From positions 27,172 to 91,171 of the forward strand of contig MPMG01000015.1 in NCBI GenBank assembly GCA_002238485.1: DNA of 64,000 nucleotides, written 5' to 3'. Made by a program: the position numbers and the translations under genes. The notes under the pieces were generated by a model. The model searched no databases. It saw nothing but the letters and a program-made list of their open reading frames with translations, and was not told the origin of the DNA. The DNA comes from Chloroflexi bacterium bin20 (GTDB taxonomy: Bacteria > Chloroflexota > Anaerolineae > Aggregatilineales > Phototrophicaceae). Each line of letters opens with the position of its first letter. Within the stretch, counting starts at the first letter, position 1. This document shows positions 19,441-29,501 of this stretch, in pieces.

Positions 19441-22011
19441 CTAGCTGTTGGCTTCGCGCCAGGCGGTTGCCAACATGGTTCGCGCGCGTGGCGGCAGTGG
19501 AGCATCGGAGTCGATTAGCTGCAACGGAGCATAGTTTATCGATTTTCCCCAGTGGAATCGAGCGCCAGGGTCATCTACCAGCTCGACTGTTAAGTCAGGG
19601 CGCAGTTCGAGGACGACTGTCTCGTGCCAGCGCTCCTGCGCTCCCCATTTGAATTTTCCCTTGATCCCGCGGGCGCAGCTGAAAGGCGCATAGCAAAAAA
19701 AGCCTTGTGGCGCGTTAGACTCGGGGTACAGCACGCTGATAGCGCTGGAAAACACATTACCGCCATACAGATCAATCAGCCCCAGCTCAGCCAGTTCTCG
19801 TTCAGACAAGGTGGTCATCACCATCAGGATGCTATTGGGTTCCAGATGCGGGGCTTCTGCCAATACTCGGTAAAGGACCTTTGCTTTTGCGTGAGCCCGG
19901 TCTGTCAAGGCGCCATGGGCGACGAATAGCTTCGACATGCTTGGCAGCAGCAGCGCTGTGGTCACTGCAATAATGAGCAAGTCGCGTTTATGCCGATCGC
20001 GCAGTTTTGCCGTAAGCAGCAGCAGCAGGCAAAACATGGCGACGGCAGCGGCGGCAGGAACATAGGTCATCATATTACTCACGCGACCCACCAATATTGC
20101 GGTGGCGCTTGGCATGCCTTTCAGCAAGATCATGATGCCAGTCGCGGGAATGATCAAAGCGAAACCGACCAAAGCGCCCTGCAGGATTTGTCTCACGGCG
20201 GGCTCTTGTGTTTCGTCGTGCTGTCGTGAAATGTAGAGGGCAGCGGCGGACAGGCAGCAAACCGCCCCCAGCGTGGGCAGCCACCAGTCGTTGACAGCAA
20301 GGGACTCGAAGGCATCGAGCCACCCGCCAAGAAAGGTTTGAAAATAGATGTTGGCCAGTCCGTCAGTGAAGCCGTCAAATTTAGGCGAATGTGTTGACGG
20401 GTCCGCCGATAAAAGCGCAGTAATAGTCCTGGAAGCGTAACCCGGTCTGCCAGTCACATACAGCCACAGCACCCAGGAAGCTTTCAGCGACACAGCTAAG
20501 CAGAACAGCAGCGCCAGGTTGATGCGCCGCCAGCTGATCATTCCCCGACGCAGCCACAGGACAAAGGGCATGACGAAGAGCAACGCCAAGCCCGCGTCAT
20601 AGGCGCCTATATTCAACAGCAGCGCCAGGGCGCATCCCGCCAGCGATCGCCAGCGGCTAGAATCCAGGAAGTCCAAGGCGCAGAAACACGCCAGCATCAA
20701 CCACAAAACGCTGCTGGTGCCAGCCGTGTATCTCGTCCCTAGCAACATGTCATTTACCGGGAAGGCCAAGACAAACGTGGCAATCAGATACGCGTAGAGT
20801 TTGCGTAGGCCGATCTTTCGCAAGACGCCATAGGCGAGGATTACCAGCAAGGCTATATTTGCGCAAGTGACGATGTGGAAGCCGACAAAAGATTCGCTGT
20901 CGACCAGCGTCGCCAGTGTACGCGGCAAAGCGGCAAATGGGCGCGTCGCAAACTCCCCTCGCCATAACTCGCTTGGAGAACGTTCAAAATAGGACTTAGT
21001 GAGCCACTCTTCCCACTGGCCCGCGCTCTCAAAGCCGAATGGCAGGTAGACGATCAGAACTGCCGCCGCCAGCCCAACTGCCGCCACAATATCTGACCAT
21101 TCGCGCCGCAACCAGGCCAAGCGCGCTTTATTTATCGCCATCGGCAGGTAAACCAGCGCCGCCACAACCAGCGCGACAATGTTTACATAAAAGAAAACCG
21201 GCGCGTGCGCAAGCGACCCCCACAGAACACGCAAGGGCAGCTCATACTGCCGCTCTACACCATCTACGCCCTTGACTTCCAGCATCGCCGTGTGCCCAGG
21301 ATATTCGCAGTGGAGGACTTGCGCGGCATTGTCGCGAAGCGTCACTATCTCGCCTTCGTGCCGAACAACCTGCGCGCCAACAACAGACAGCCCGATATCA
21401 ACGCACTCACGCGGGAAAATCAGGCTCGCTTTCTCTGCCCACATCGCCACCTTGACCTGCCCGTCGGCCGCTTCCAGGCGCGGCGGCTCTGGCTCGTTCA
21501 ATCGCAAAAACAGTCCAATCACCATCAGCGCCGACAAACACACCAGCAGCCAGGGCAGATTCAAAGCCTTGTCCATGCGTTTTGTAAGAAGAAAATACGC
21601 CGCCATCCCCACTGAGCCCAAGGTTCCCACGATGCCCGTCAAATACACAAGCAGGTCGGGCAAGAAGTGCAAGCGCAGTTGGAATTCGCGGTGCAGCCCA
21701 TCGGGACTGCGCACTTCAAAGCGCGCCGATGTGTGGTCGATCTGCGGGCAAAAGGTTCGTTCTCCCCAGCCGATCTCGCCGCGCCCCTCGATATACAGCG
21801 ATTCGATGCCTTCGGTCTGCCAGCTAATAGTCACGCAGTCGCCGGGAAAAAGCGCCCAGGCACGGTCGGCGGTGAAGTGCAGGCTGGTGTCGCCATATTG
21901 TTGTTCGATGGCGGGGATGGGACTGTTGACGGCAATGACAATGGCCAGCAGCAGGATCAGCATTGCCAGGACGATTGCGGTGGCGCGTGTCGAAAGGCGC
22001 AGGCGTTTCAT
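19441..22011 (-). CDS. Large GT-C-like membrane protein with two Ig-like domains
   Basis: This 856-residue paralogue of the 10088-12619 gene has the same order: N-terminal membrane anchor, Ig-like domain with FPGDCVTISWQTEGIESLYI, membrane pair, second Ig-like domain with FPRECVDIGLSVVG, then many membrane segments. The outer-loop motif is YLPFGFESAGQWEEW. The C-terminal part (about 690-856) is soluble and ends in the conserved RARTMLATAWREAN. Its ATG is directly next to the stop codon of the upstream gene (TAG ATG), so it is the third GT-C gene of an operon that starts with sqdB. The product should sit in the inner membrane with its Ig domains outside. Confidence 0.75.
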   Translation of the reverse strand: MKRLRLSTRATAIVLAMLILLLAIVIAVNSPIPAIEQQYGDTSLHFTADRAWALFPGDCVTISWQTEGIESLYIEGRGEIGWGERTFCPQIDHTSARFEVRSPDGLHREFQLRLHFLPDLLVYLTGIVGTLGSVGMAAYFLLTKRMDKALNLPWLLVCLSALMVIGLFLRLNEPEPPRLEAADGQVKVAMWAEKASLIFPRECVDIGLSVVGAQVVRHEGEIVTLRDNAAQVLHCEYPGHTAMLEVKGVDGVERQYELPLRVLWGSLAHAPVFFYVNIVALVVAALVYLPMAINKARLAWLRREWSDIVAAVGLAAAVLIVYLPFGFESAGQWEEWLTKSYFERSPSELWRGEFATRPFAALPRTLATLVDSESFVGFHIVTCANIALLVILAYGVLRKIGLRKLYAYLIATFVLAFPVNDMLLGTRYTAGTSSVLWLMLACFCALDFLDSSRWRSLAGCALALLLNIGAYDAGLALLFVMPFVLWLRRGMISWRRINLALLFCLAVSLKASWVLWLYVTGRPGYASRTITALLSADPSTHSPKFDGFTDGLANIYFQTFLGGWLDAFESLAVNDWWLPTLGAVCCLSAAALYISRQHDETQEPAVRQILQGALVGFALIIPATGIMILLKGMPSATAILVGRVSNMMTYVPAAAAVAMFCLLLLLTAKLRDRHKRDLLIIAVTTALLLPSMSKLFVAHGALTDRAHAKAKVLYRVLAEAPHLEPNSILMVMTTLSERELAELGLIDLYGGNVFSSAISVLYPESNAPQGFFCYAPFSCARGIKGKFKWGAQERWHETVVLELRPDLTVELVDDPGARFHWGKSINYAPLQLIDSDAPLPPRARTMLATAWREANS

Positions 22012-24057
22012 CTAGTTGGCTCCTCGGCGCAAGGCTGCGTTCAGCATGGAATTGGCGCGCTCTGGAATAGGCGCAGCGGCGTCATAAAGTTGGCTGGGGT
22101 CGTAGTCGATTTCGATATCCCAGCCCAGCCAGGCGGCCGGGTCTTCTACCAGCATAGCCGACAGGTCTTCGCGCAGCTCAAAGACGAGCGTGCGCTGCAG
22201 CAGCAGCTCGGGCGCGTCGCTGCGAAAAAGCGTTTCTTCGTCGGGAGTCGCCTTGCAATAGCCATCTTTGCGGCAAAAATACGCATGTGGAATCGTGCCG
22301 CCATGATACAGAAAATGATAGACGCTGCTGTCCAGGCTTCTGCTGACGAGAAATTCAGCGAGGTCGGTGGCGCGGAACGGGTCGGCAGCCATGTCGGTGG
22401 TCAACATGACAGCCACGCCCGCCTGGATTTTCGGCGCCGCTGCCGCCAGGCTGTGCAAGAGCAGCGCCTTGTTGTCCGCGCGGGCGACATCCTGCTGGCG
22501 TTTGTGCAATGCGCGCGACATGCCCGGCAGCAACAGCAGCAAACACAAGGAACACAGGACAAGCAAACGCAGGGATTTCTGGCGTAAACAGCGCGTCAGC
22601 AAGCTGGCCAGACAAAAGAGCCCAATCGCCGCGCCCTCGGGCACATAATAATAAAGACGCCATAAATCATTGCTGTATTGCTCGATAAAGATGAACACGC
22701 CGACCGCAGGCAGGATCAGCAGCGCGCCCAGCAGCAGACCGATGCCCAAGCGGCGCGCGTCGGGCAAATCCAGCCCCCTTGTGTCTCGCGTCAGATACCA
22801 GCAGACGCCCGCGCCCAGCAGCAGCGCAGCAGCCAGCGTGCCCAGCCATTCCCCAGCGCTCAGGCTGTGCAGGGCATCGCGCCAAGCCTCCACGAAGCTG
22901 TGGCGATAGACGGCCAACAAGTTATTCAGCGCATTCGCCAGCATGCCTCCGCCAGCAGCGCCGCTCACAATGCCTTCAAACAGGTTGCTGTAATAGAAAC
23001 GAATGTTGTTGCCCGACAAAAATAGCATATACGTCAGCTTGCCCGCCGGCGCCAGCAGCCAGCACAGCGTCAAATTGAGCGCAGTCCTGCTTCGATCGCG
23101 CCACAGCCACAGCATAGGGAGCGCAAGGATCATCACATAACCGCCTTCGTTGGCGAAGACGCAAATCGACAAAGCCAAGAAGATGCCGGCCATATGCCAG
23201 CGAGTGGCCTGCTTGCGGCTGTCCAGCGCCAGGAAAAGCGCAGCAGCCATCGCCAGCGCGCTCATCTGGATGGGCAGCGAACGCAGCGTGAAGAGCTCGC
23301 TGTTGACCGGATACACCAGGCACAGCATTGCTATCAGAAACCCAAATAGTGGAGAAATGGCTTGCTGGCGCAGGATGCCGAAAAACAACCCGGCTTTTCC
23401 CCAGATGAGCAGCATATTCAGCACATGGAAGCCCGCGAAGGAATGTGGCGACAGCAAAGACCCCACCAAGTGTGGCAGCGTCGTCAAGGGGCGAGTGACC
23501 AATTCAAAAGCTACGCCCCAATGGTGCAAGCCGTCAACATAGGTGCGGAAGCTCCACGACTCATAATTGCCGATGCTGTCGAAGCCTAAAGGCAAATAGA
23601 TCAGCAGCGCAATCCCCAGCAATCCGCCGACCGCAGCCAGGTCGGGCAGGCGCGCGCGCAAGGTTTGCCGGCGCAGCAAAATCCAGGCCAGCGGGACATA
23701 GAGCGCAAGCGCCATCGCCAGCGCCACAGCCGGAAAATGCGCAGCTTGCAGGCGCCGGGTGACGGAGTCCAGCAGCGTTTTGACCAGACTGATCTCTCCT
23801 CGCCATAGCAACAAGCCCAGCGCAAAAAACAAGCCTGCCCAGACCAGCCACCAGGGCGAAAGCCGTCTGTCCAGCGAGGGATAGCGCAAGAACCGGGCAC
23901 ACAGAAGCGAGCACATGGCCATGCCCGCAAAGCCCAGCGGATAATAGAGCCAGTCGCGCGGGTTGCTGGAAAGCTGCCAGTTTGCCAAGAGCAGCAGCAG
24001 CGTGAGCGCCCCCAGCAGAGGAGGGATGGCGCGTGTCGAAAGGCGCAGGCCTATCAT
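22012..24057 (-). CDS. GT-C-like membrane protein, short form without Ig-like domains
   Basis: This 681-residue member of the family lacks both Ig-like domains. After two or three N-terminal membrane segments it goes straight to the core, with YLPLGFDSIGNYESW (about 161-175) in the first large outer loop, about ten further membrane segments and the same C-terminal tail (DPAAWLGWDIEIDYDPSQLY then RANSMLNAALRRG). The comparison shows that the core and tail form the working unit and the Ig domains are an optional module. Start and stop codons abut those of its neighbours (TAGATG on both sides), which implies strict cotranscription. Confidence 0.75.
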   Translation of the reverse strand: MIGLRLSTRAIPPLLGALTLLLLLANWQLSSNPRDWLYYPLGFAGMAMCSLLCARFLRYPSLDRRLSPWWLVWAGLFFALGLLLWRGEISLVKTLLDSVTRRLQAAHFPAVALAMALALYVPLAWILLRRQTLRARLPDLAAVGGLLGIALLIYLPLGFDSIGNYESWSFRTYVDGLHHWGVAFELVTRPLTTLPHLVGSLLSPHSFAGFHVLNMLLIWGKAGLFFGILRQQAISPLFGFLIAMLCLVYPVNSELFTLRSLPIQMSALAMAAALFLALDSRKQATRWHMAGIFLALSICVFANEGGYVMILALPMLWLWRDRSRTALNLTLCWLLAPAGKLTYMLFLSGNNIRFYYSNLFEGIVSGAAGGGMLANALNNLLAVYRHSFVEAWRDALHSLSAGEWLGTLAAALLLGAGVCWYLTRDTRGLDLPDARRLGIGLLLGALLILPAVGVFIFIEQYSNDLWRLYYYVPEGAAIGLFCLASLLTRCLRQKSLRLLVLCSLCLLLLLPGMSRALHKRQQDVARADNKALLLHSLAAAAPKIQAGVAVMLTTDMAADPFRATDLAEFLVSRSLDSSVYHFLYHGGTIPHAYFCRKDGYCKATPDEETLFRSDAPELLLQRTLVFELREDLSAMLVEDPAAWLGWDIEIDYDPSQLYDAAAPIPERANSMLNAALRRGAN

Positions 24058-26707
24058 CTAGTCGGCTCCGCGGCGGATGGCTGCGCCCAGCATGGAATTG
24101 GCGCGGGGCGGCAGGGGCGCATCGGCATCGTAAAGCTGGCTGGGGTCGTATTCGATATCAATGTCCCAGCCATAACGGGTGAATGGATCTTCCACCAGTT
24201 CGACAACCAGGTCGCGGCGCAGCTCGAGGACGATGGTATCTTGCCAGTAGTCGGCGTGCTCATGTAGCTCAAAGAGATCGGATTTTCCCCAACGCCAACT
24301 GCATCGGTGATAAAAGCGGCAGAAGAAGCTGTCGGCTGGCGCATGGTCTGCGTAGAGTGTGCTCAATGCGCTAGTAAATACAGTACTGTATGAAAAATGT
24401 GATATTTGCTTGTCAGCCAGCTCGACGCGTGTCATTGGCGTAATCATCAGCAGATAGGTATCCGGATTGGGGCGCGGCACAAGCTCGAGTATTTGGCGCA
24501 AGAAGAGCGCATTCTTGTCGGCGCTGCGAGTATACATTTCGTGCTGCACGAAGAGGCGTGAAAGCGCCGGCAGCATCAGCAGCAGGCACAGCGCAATCAA
24601 GGCATAATCACGCGCGCGCTGGTCTTTGAGTTTCGCCGTAATCAGCAGCAGCAGGCAGAATACGGCGCAGGCGGCAGGGGCTGACACATAGAAGTAGAGT
24701 TGCTGCACATCACCCGAATTGTAACCCGGCAGCCACATCAGCACGCCGACGGCCGGCACAATCAGCAGGAATCCGCTCCCTAACGAAATGGCGACTTGGC
24801 GCAATGATGGTGGCGGAAGTGAGGAATCTCTCCCTGCAAGATACATCGCCATCCCGCCTGTGCACAGCAGCGCCAGCAACGTCGGCAGCAGCCACTGATT
24901 GTCCGCTAGTGAAGAAAACGCCTCAACCCAGCCCTCAACGAAGGTCTGCCGATAGACCTGAGGTATTACCTCGCCGATAGTCGATACGATATTCTGCCCG
25001 AGGAACCGAGCGCCAAATTTGTTCTGCGAGTCAAGGAATTCACTCTGATAGAAAGGTCTGTCTGTCGTCACGACCAGCAGCAAATAGCCCAATTTGAACG
25101 CAGCTGCGCTGATCCAGAGCAGGGACAGGTTGACAAGACGCCAGTCTAGCTTGCCGCGGCGCAGCCACAAGAAAAAAGGCAGCGCAACGATGGCTGCCAG
25201 GCCCGCCTCGTAAGAGCCGACATTGAAGAACAGCGCCAGCGCGACTCCCAGCAGCGTTCGCCAGCGCGGCGTCGCCAGATAATCCAGCGCGCAGTAGGCC
25301 GCCAGCAACAGGTACAACACGCTGGTGTTGTGCAAGACCGAGCGCGTCGACAACAGCAGATCGTTAGCCGGGTATGCAAAAAAGAGTGCTGCAACCAAAA
25401 AAGCAAATAACTCGCGAACGCCAAGCTTGCGCGCGATGCCATATATGAGAGTCGACTGAAGCGTGATGACTGCGACTTGCACGAAATGGTAGCCAAGAAA
25501 AGATTCTCGGTCGATTACTGCAGCCAGGGTATTAGGCAGCATGATAAAGAAGCGAATCGGATACTCCTTGCGGAACGAAGTCTCGAGACCCTCGAAGTAC
25601 GCCGTCGCATTCCACTCTTCCCAATGTCCCATGCTGTCAAAGCCGAAGGGCAAGTAGATCATCAGCACCAGGAAAGCGAGAGCCGCCAATGCGACCCCCC
25701 CCCCCCCCCACCCCCCCCCCCTCCTTTATACCAACTCCACGACAACAACCAACACAGCACCAAAGAAGCCAGACCCCCCACGCCCCCCCCCCCCCCCCCC
25801 AATTCATCCGCGCTTTCTGATACGCCATCGGCAGAAACACCAGCGCAGCCAGCAGCAAAGCGACAAAGCTCAAATAGAAAAAGACCGGGACATGCGCAAG
25901 CGAGGCAAAGAGCGCCAACATGGGCAGTTCGTAGCGGCGCGCCTGGCCACTTGCGCCGACCACTTCCAATACCGCTGTGCGACCATGGGCATCACAATGT
26001 TTGCCCCTTGCCCAGTTGTCCCTGAGCGAAACTTCTTCGCCATTGAATTGCAGGGACTGCTGGCCGACCACCGAAAACTCGACATCGACGCATTCTTGCG
26101 GGAATACCAGGCTCGCTTTCTCCGCCCACATCGACACGGCGACCTCGCCATCGTCAACGTCCAGCCGCGGCACTTCGGGCACGTTCAATCGCAGCGCAAT
26201 GCCAGCCACGACCAGCAGCGCAACCGCCAACAGCAGCCAGCGGGGATTCAAGGCGCGCTCCAGCCGATTCGTCCACAAGAAATAGACAGCCAGCCCAAGC
26301 GAGCCGACCACGCCGCTGAATCCCGCCAGGTAGAGCAGCAGGTCGGGCAAAAAGTGCAAGCGCAGCTGGAATTCGCGGTGCAGCCCATCGGGTGTGCGCA
26401 CTTCAAAGCGCGCCGACTTTGCGTTGATCTGCGGGCAAAAGGTTCGTTCTCCCCAGCCGATCTCGCCGCGCCCCTCGACATGCAGCGATTCGATGCCCTC
26501 GGTCTGCCAGCTGATTTTCACACAATCGCCGGGAAAAAGCGCCCAGGCACGGTCGGCGGTGAAGTGCAATGTGGTGTCGCCATATTGCTGTTCGATGGCG
26601 GGGATGGGGCTGTTGGCAGCGACGACGACAGCCAGCAGCAGAATCAACAGCGCCAGGACGATTGCGGTGGCGCGCCAGGAAAGCCGAGTCGACAGCGGCT
26701 GCCTCAA
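24058..26707 (-). CDS. Third GT-C-like/Ig-domain gene of the operon, split by a poly-C artefact
   Basis: The N-terminal half (from a TTG at 26707; MRQPLSTRLSWRATAIVLAL) holds the membrane anchor and both Ig-like domains (FPGDCVKISW and FPQECVDVEF). The C-terminal half (from about 25689) begins at YLPFGFDSMGHWEEW and runs to RANSMLGAAIRRG. Aligned to the 19441 paralogue, the halves are consecutive, and only about 20-35 residues, just before YLPFGF, are replaced by the C-rich block 25695-25800. I therefore read it as one gene of roughly 880 codons whose frame is broken in the assembly. The start overlaps the sqdB stop (TTGA). Confidence 0.72.
25695..25800. other. Poly-C block, probable sequencing/assembly artefact
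   Basis: Two runs of C (about 31 and 27 bases, with single interruptions) flank some 50 bases of low-quality-looking sequence. The block breaks a reading frame that is intact in three paralogues. On the minus strand it is poly-G, as expected for reads that went dark while being read leftward. Confidence 0.78.
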
Positions 26708-27888
26708 GCGATGACCTCAGAACGCCGGCGTCCTCCATCCCAGCGAATATCCGGGATCAGCGCATCGGCATGCCTTTCAATGCGCTCGCGGTGCGCGATT
26801 AAATCCAGCAGCATCGCTCGCAGGACAGCGCGCATATCCCGCGTCGGCACATAGCCCAGCTTCAGCAGATGCTCGCGGTCGGGCTGATAATAGTGGTCTT
26901 CCTGCTCGGTGCGTGGGTTGTCGTAGCGTTTGATCTGCGCGCGCAAGCCGATCTCGTCCGCAACCGACTGCACCAGCTGCGCCAATTCTTCGATCGTATA
27001 CGCATTTTCAAACTGATTGAAGACGCGGTATTCGCCGGGCGCGGGCGGATTTTCCAAGGCCAGCCGCAAGCAGGTGACCGAGTCGATCAAAGGCAAGAAG
27101 CCGCGTTTTTGCCTGCCCAGCCCAAAGAGCGTCAGCGGATGACCGATGACAGCCTGGCAACAGAAGCGGTTGATGGCCGTGCCAAAGCATTGGTCAAAGT
27201 CGAGGCGGGTGCGCAGGCGCGGGTCGGCGTCCATCTCGGGCAGCTGCGCCCCAAAGACAACGCCCTGCATGATATCGGTGGCGCGAATGCCCCAGATCTT
27301 GGCTGCAAATTGCGTATTGTGCGAGTCGTGCACTTTGCTCTGGTGATACCAACTGCCAGCCTGACGCGGGAAGGGCAGCCGGTCTTTGCGGCCACGGAAT
27401 TCTACTTCGAAGAAACCTTCGGGAATATCCAGCCCGGGCGTGCCATATTCGCCCATGGTGCCCAGCTTGACCAGATGAGCGTCTGGCGCGACTTCTTTAA
27501 TTGCCCACAGCAGGTTCAGGTTGTTGACGACATTGTTGCGCTGCGTCCAGACACAATGCGCCTGGTCCATCATGGAATAGGGCGCGGATGGCATCTGCCC
27601 CAGGTGCACGACCGCCTCGGGCTGGAACTCCGCCAAGAAATCGCGCACAAAGTCGTAGTCGGTGAGATCGCCGATGCGGAAGTCCAGCGCGTCGCCAAAT
27701 CGGTCTTGCCAGGCGCGCAGGCGGTCTGCGTAGCTGGCGATGGGCAGGGCGCTTTGGCCGCCGACTTCTTTCACCCAGTCGCGCCGCAGCAGCAAATCGG
27801 CGCCGGCGACCTCGTGTCCGCGCGCGCGCAGATGCAAAGCCAGGGGGAAGCCCAGATAGCCATCGATGCCGGCGATGAAAACTCGCAT
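26704..27888 (-). CDS. sqdB: UDP-sulfoquinovose synthase
   Basis: This 394-residue extended SDR enzyme matches the SQD1/SqdB/Agl3 family closely. It makes UDP-sulfoquinovose from UDP-glucose and sulfite, the donor for sulfolipid or sulfonated glycans. Signatures are GIDGYLGFPLALHL (NAD site), QMPSAPYSMMD, LVKLGTMGEYGTPGLDIPEG, the catalytic Tyr-Lys in WYHQSKVHDSHN, GVVFG, RLDFDQCFGTAINRFC and EYRVFNQFEN. It heads the minus-strand operon and its stop overlaps the start of the first GT-C-like gene (TTGA). No sqdX/sqdD-type sulfolipid synthase is visible, so the sugar may go to a glycan made by the GT-C proteins. Confidence 0.93.
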   Translation of the reverse strand: MRVFIAGIDGYLGFPLALHLRARGHEVAGADLLLRRDWVKEVGGQSALPIASYADRLRAWQDRFGDALDFRIGDLTDYDFVRDFLAEFQPEAVVHLGQMPSAPYSMMDQAHCVWTQRNNVVNNLNLLWAIKEVAPDAHLVKLGTMGEYGTPGLDIPEGFFEVEFRGRKDRLPFPRQAGSWYHQSKVHDSHNTQFAAKIWGIRATDIMQGVVFGAQLPEMDADPRLRTRLDFDQCFGTAINRFCCQAVIGHPLTLFGLGRQKRGFLPLIDSVTCLRLALENPPAPGEYRVFNQFENAYTIEELAQLVQSVADEIGLRAQIKRYDNPRTEQEDHYYQPDREHLLKLGYVPTRDMRAVLRAMLLDLIAHRERIERHADALIPDIRWDGGRRRSEVIA

Positions 27889-27996
27889 ATGCTGCTCCTG
27901 CGCTGCGTCTGTGTCGAGGCTATGTTACCGATTCTGTGGCGATTCTGTAGGGCTTGTCCGAAATGCGCGATAACGGCGGCTGAATGGGCGTGGGAC

Positions 27997-28022
27997 GGGC
28001 GACCCACTGGATCGCCCCTACA
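27997..28022. repeat. Intergenic palindrome, family B
   Basis: GGGCGACCCACTGGATCGCC followed by CCTACAC forms an inverted repeat (GGGCGA / TCGCCC). It belongs to the family also found at 29411, 48879, 55984, 57271, 58979 and 60975. It lies in the 264-base gap between the divergent sqdB and MFS genes. Confidence 0.65.
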
Positions 28023-28054
28023 CAACTCTGAATGAGAGACCGAGGCAGTCGGCA

Positions 28055-28101
28055 TTTGCTTCCCCCCGACTTTTCGGGGAGACCGAGGGGGTTTATAGAT
28101 T
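28055..28101. repeat. Dispersed intergenic repeat family A, short reverse copy
   Basis: TTGCTTCCCCCCGACTTTTC, then GGGGAGACCGAGGGGG: the inner CCCCGACTTTTCGGGG is a 6-bp stem with a 4-base loop. It matches the 5' half of the 8067 and 40416 copies. It lies 52 bases upstream of the MFS start, so it may affect that gene's leader. Confidence 0.6.
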
Positions 28102-28152
28102 CTGTTGCTGGCGGCTACAATAGCCGAGTCTGCCATCACCGCGAGCCGCCAC

Positions 28153-29397
28153 ATGAAACAATCCAGTTATATCGCTTTGATCCGCAGCAACCGCAGCTTT
28201 CGTTATCTGTGGTCGGGGCAGATCATCAGCTTGTGCGGCGACTGGTTCAACCTGATCGCATCGGCGGCGCTCATCGCCACATTGACGCAATCGGGCACGG
28301 CCGTGGGCGGGCTGTTTGTTGTGCGCATGCTGGCGCCCTTCCTCGTCAGCCCCATCGCTGGCGTGGTAGCCGACCGCTACAGCCGCAAGCGAATCGTCAT
28401 CAGCACCGATCTGCTGCGCGCGCTGGTTGTGCTGGGCTTTGTGCTGGTGCGCGAACCAGAACAGGCCTGGCTGGTTTATGTGCTGACCGCCATCCAGAGC
28501 GCCTCGCAAGGTTTCTATTTTCCCGCCTGGAACGCCATCTTGCCCGATATCACCTCGCCGTCCGAATTGAGTGTGGCGAATGCGCTTTCGGCAGCGACAT
28601 GGTCGGTGATGCTGGCATTTGGCGCGGCGCTGGGCGGGCTGGTTTCGGGCGTGGTCGGCGTCTATCCAGCCTTCGTCATCGATGCCCTGACCTTCTTGCT
28701 CAGCGCGATGATATTGCTGCGCATGCCCTACTATTCGAGCCTGGAAGCGGGCGGCGATCAATCTGTCCTGGCGGGCATTCGCCAATACCTGGACGGGCTG
28801 GGCTATCTGTGGCGGCATATCGACACCTTCTCCATCGCCATACACAAGGGCGTGCTGGGCTTGCTGATCATCGGCTTCTACCAGGTGGCGCAGGTTACCA
28901 TCGCCGAGCAGTACTTCCCGATAGGCGAGGGCGGCAGCATCAGCCTGGGGCTGATCTATGTGATGTCGGGCATCGGCAGCGGCATCGGTCCGATAGTCGG
29001 GCGCAACTGGGCGCGCGACCGAGACAGGCGGCTGCGGCTGGCGATCGCCTTTGGCTATGTCTGCGCTTTTGTCGGCTTTTTGATCTCCGCCACACTGATT
29101 TCGCTGCCAGTCATCTTGTTCGGCGGCTTGCTGCGCGGCATCGGTGGCGGCTTGATCTGGGTGCTGGGCACGCAGTTGCTGCTGCAAATCTTGCCCAACG
29201 AGGTGCGCGGGCGTGTCTTTTCTACGGAATTCGCGCTTTACACGCTCTTCGCGGCGGTGTCATCGGGCGCAACCGGCTGGCTGATCGATTCCACAGGCGA
29301 ATTGCAGACTGTGCTGGTGATGGCGTCTTTCCTGCTGCTGATACCGATTGCGCTGTGGCTGATGTGGATCTATGCCAGGCAACGCAAAGTCGCATAA
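28153..29397 (+). CDS. MFS transporter (EntS/MFS_3-like exporter)
   Basis: This 414-residue protein has about twelve membrane segments. It opens MKQSSYIALIRSNRSFRYLW, then SGQIISLCGDWFNLIA, typical of the MFS_3 (enterobactin-exporter-like) group, and has the loop 2-3 signature GVVADRYSRKRIVISTDLLR (MFS motif A). A second such motif is only weakly kept. It probably exports a small molecule, but the substrate is unknown. The ATG at 28153 was chosen by alignment to the usual N-terminus; a frame starting at 28105 would add 16 unlikely residues. It is transcribed away from sqdB. Confidence 0.9.
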   Translation: MKQSSYIALIRSNRSFRYLWSGQIISLCGDWFNLIASAALIATLTQSGTAVGGLFVVRMLAPFLVSPIAGVVADRYSRKRIVISTDLLRALVVLGFVLVREPEQAWLVYVLTAIQSASQGFYFPAWNAILPDITSPSELSVANALSAATWSVMLAFGAALGGLVSGVVGVYPAFVIDALTFLLSAMILLRMPYYSSLEAGGDQSVLAGIRQYLDGLGYLWRHIDTFSIAIHKGVLGLLIIGFYQVAQVTIAEQYFPIGEGGSISLGLIYVMSGIGSGIGPIVGRNWARDRDRRLRLAIAFGYVCAFVGFLISATLISLPVILFGGLLRGIGGGLIWVLGTQLLLQILPNEVRGRVFSTEFALYTLFAAVSSGATGWLIDSTGELQTVLVMASFLLLIPIALWLMWIYARQRKVA

Positions 29398-29410
29398 TCG
29401 ACAGGTCGGC

Positions 29411-29440
29411 TGTAGGGGCTAGGCATTGCCTCGCCCACAA
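29411..29440. repeat. Intergenic palindrome, family B (degenerate)
   Basis: TGTAGGGGCTAGGCATTGCC, then TCGCCCACA: the outer GGGGC and the right GCCTCGCCC arm match the family. It lies between the convergent MFS and DHDPS-family genes and could work as a shared transcription stop. Confidence 0.5.
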
Positions 29441-29501
29441 CCTGTAATGACCCCAAAGAAACAAGACACCTAATCGTAGAATCGAATGGAGAGGTATCTG
29501 C

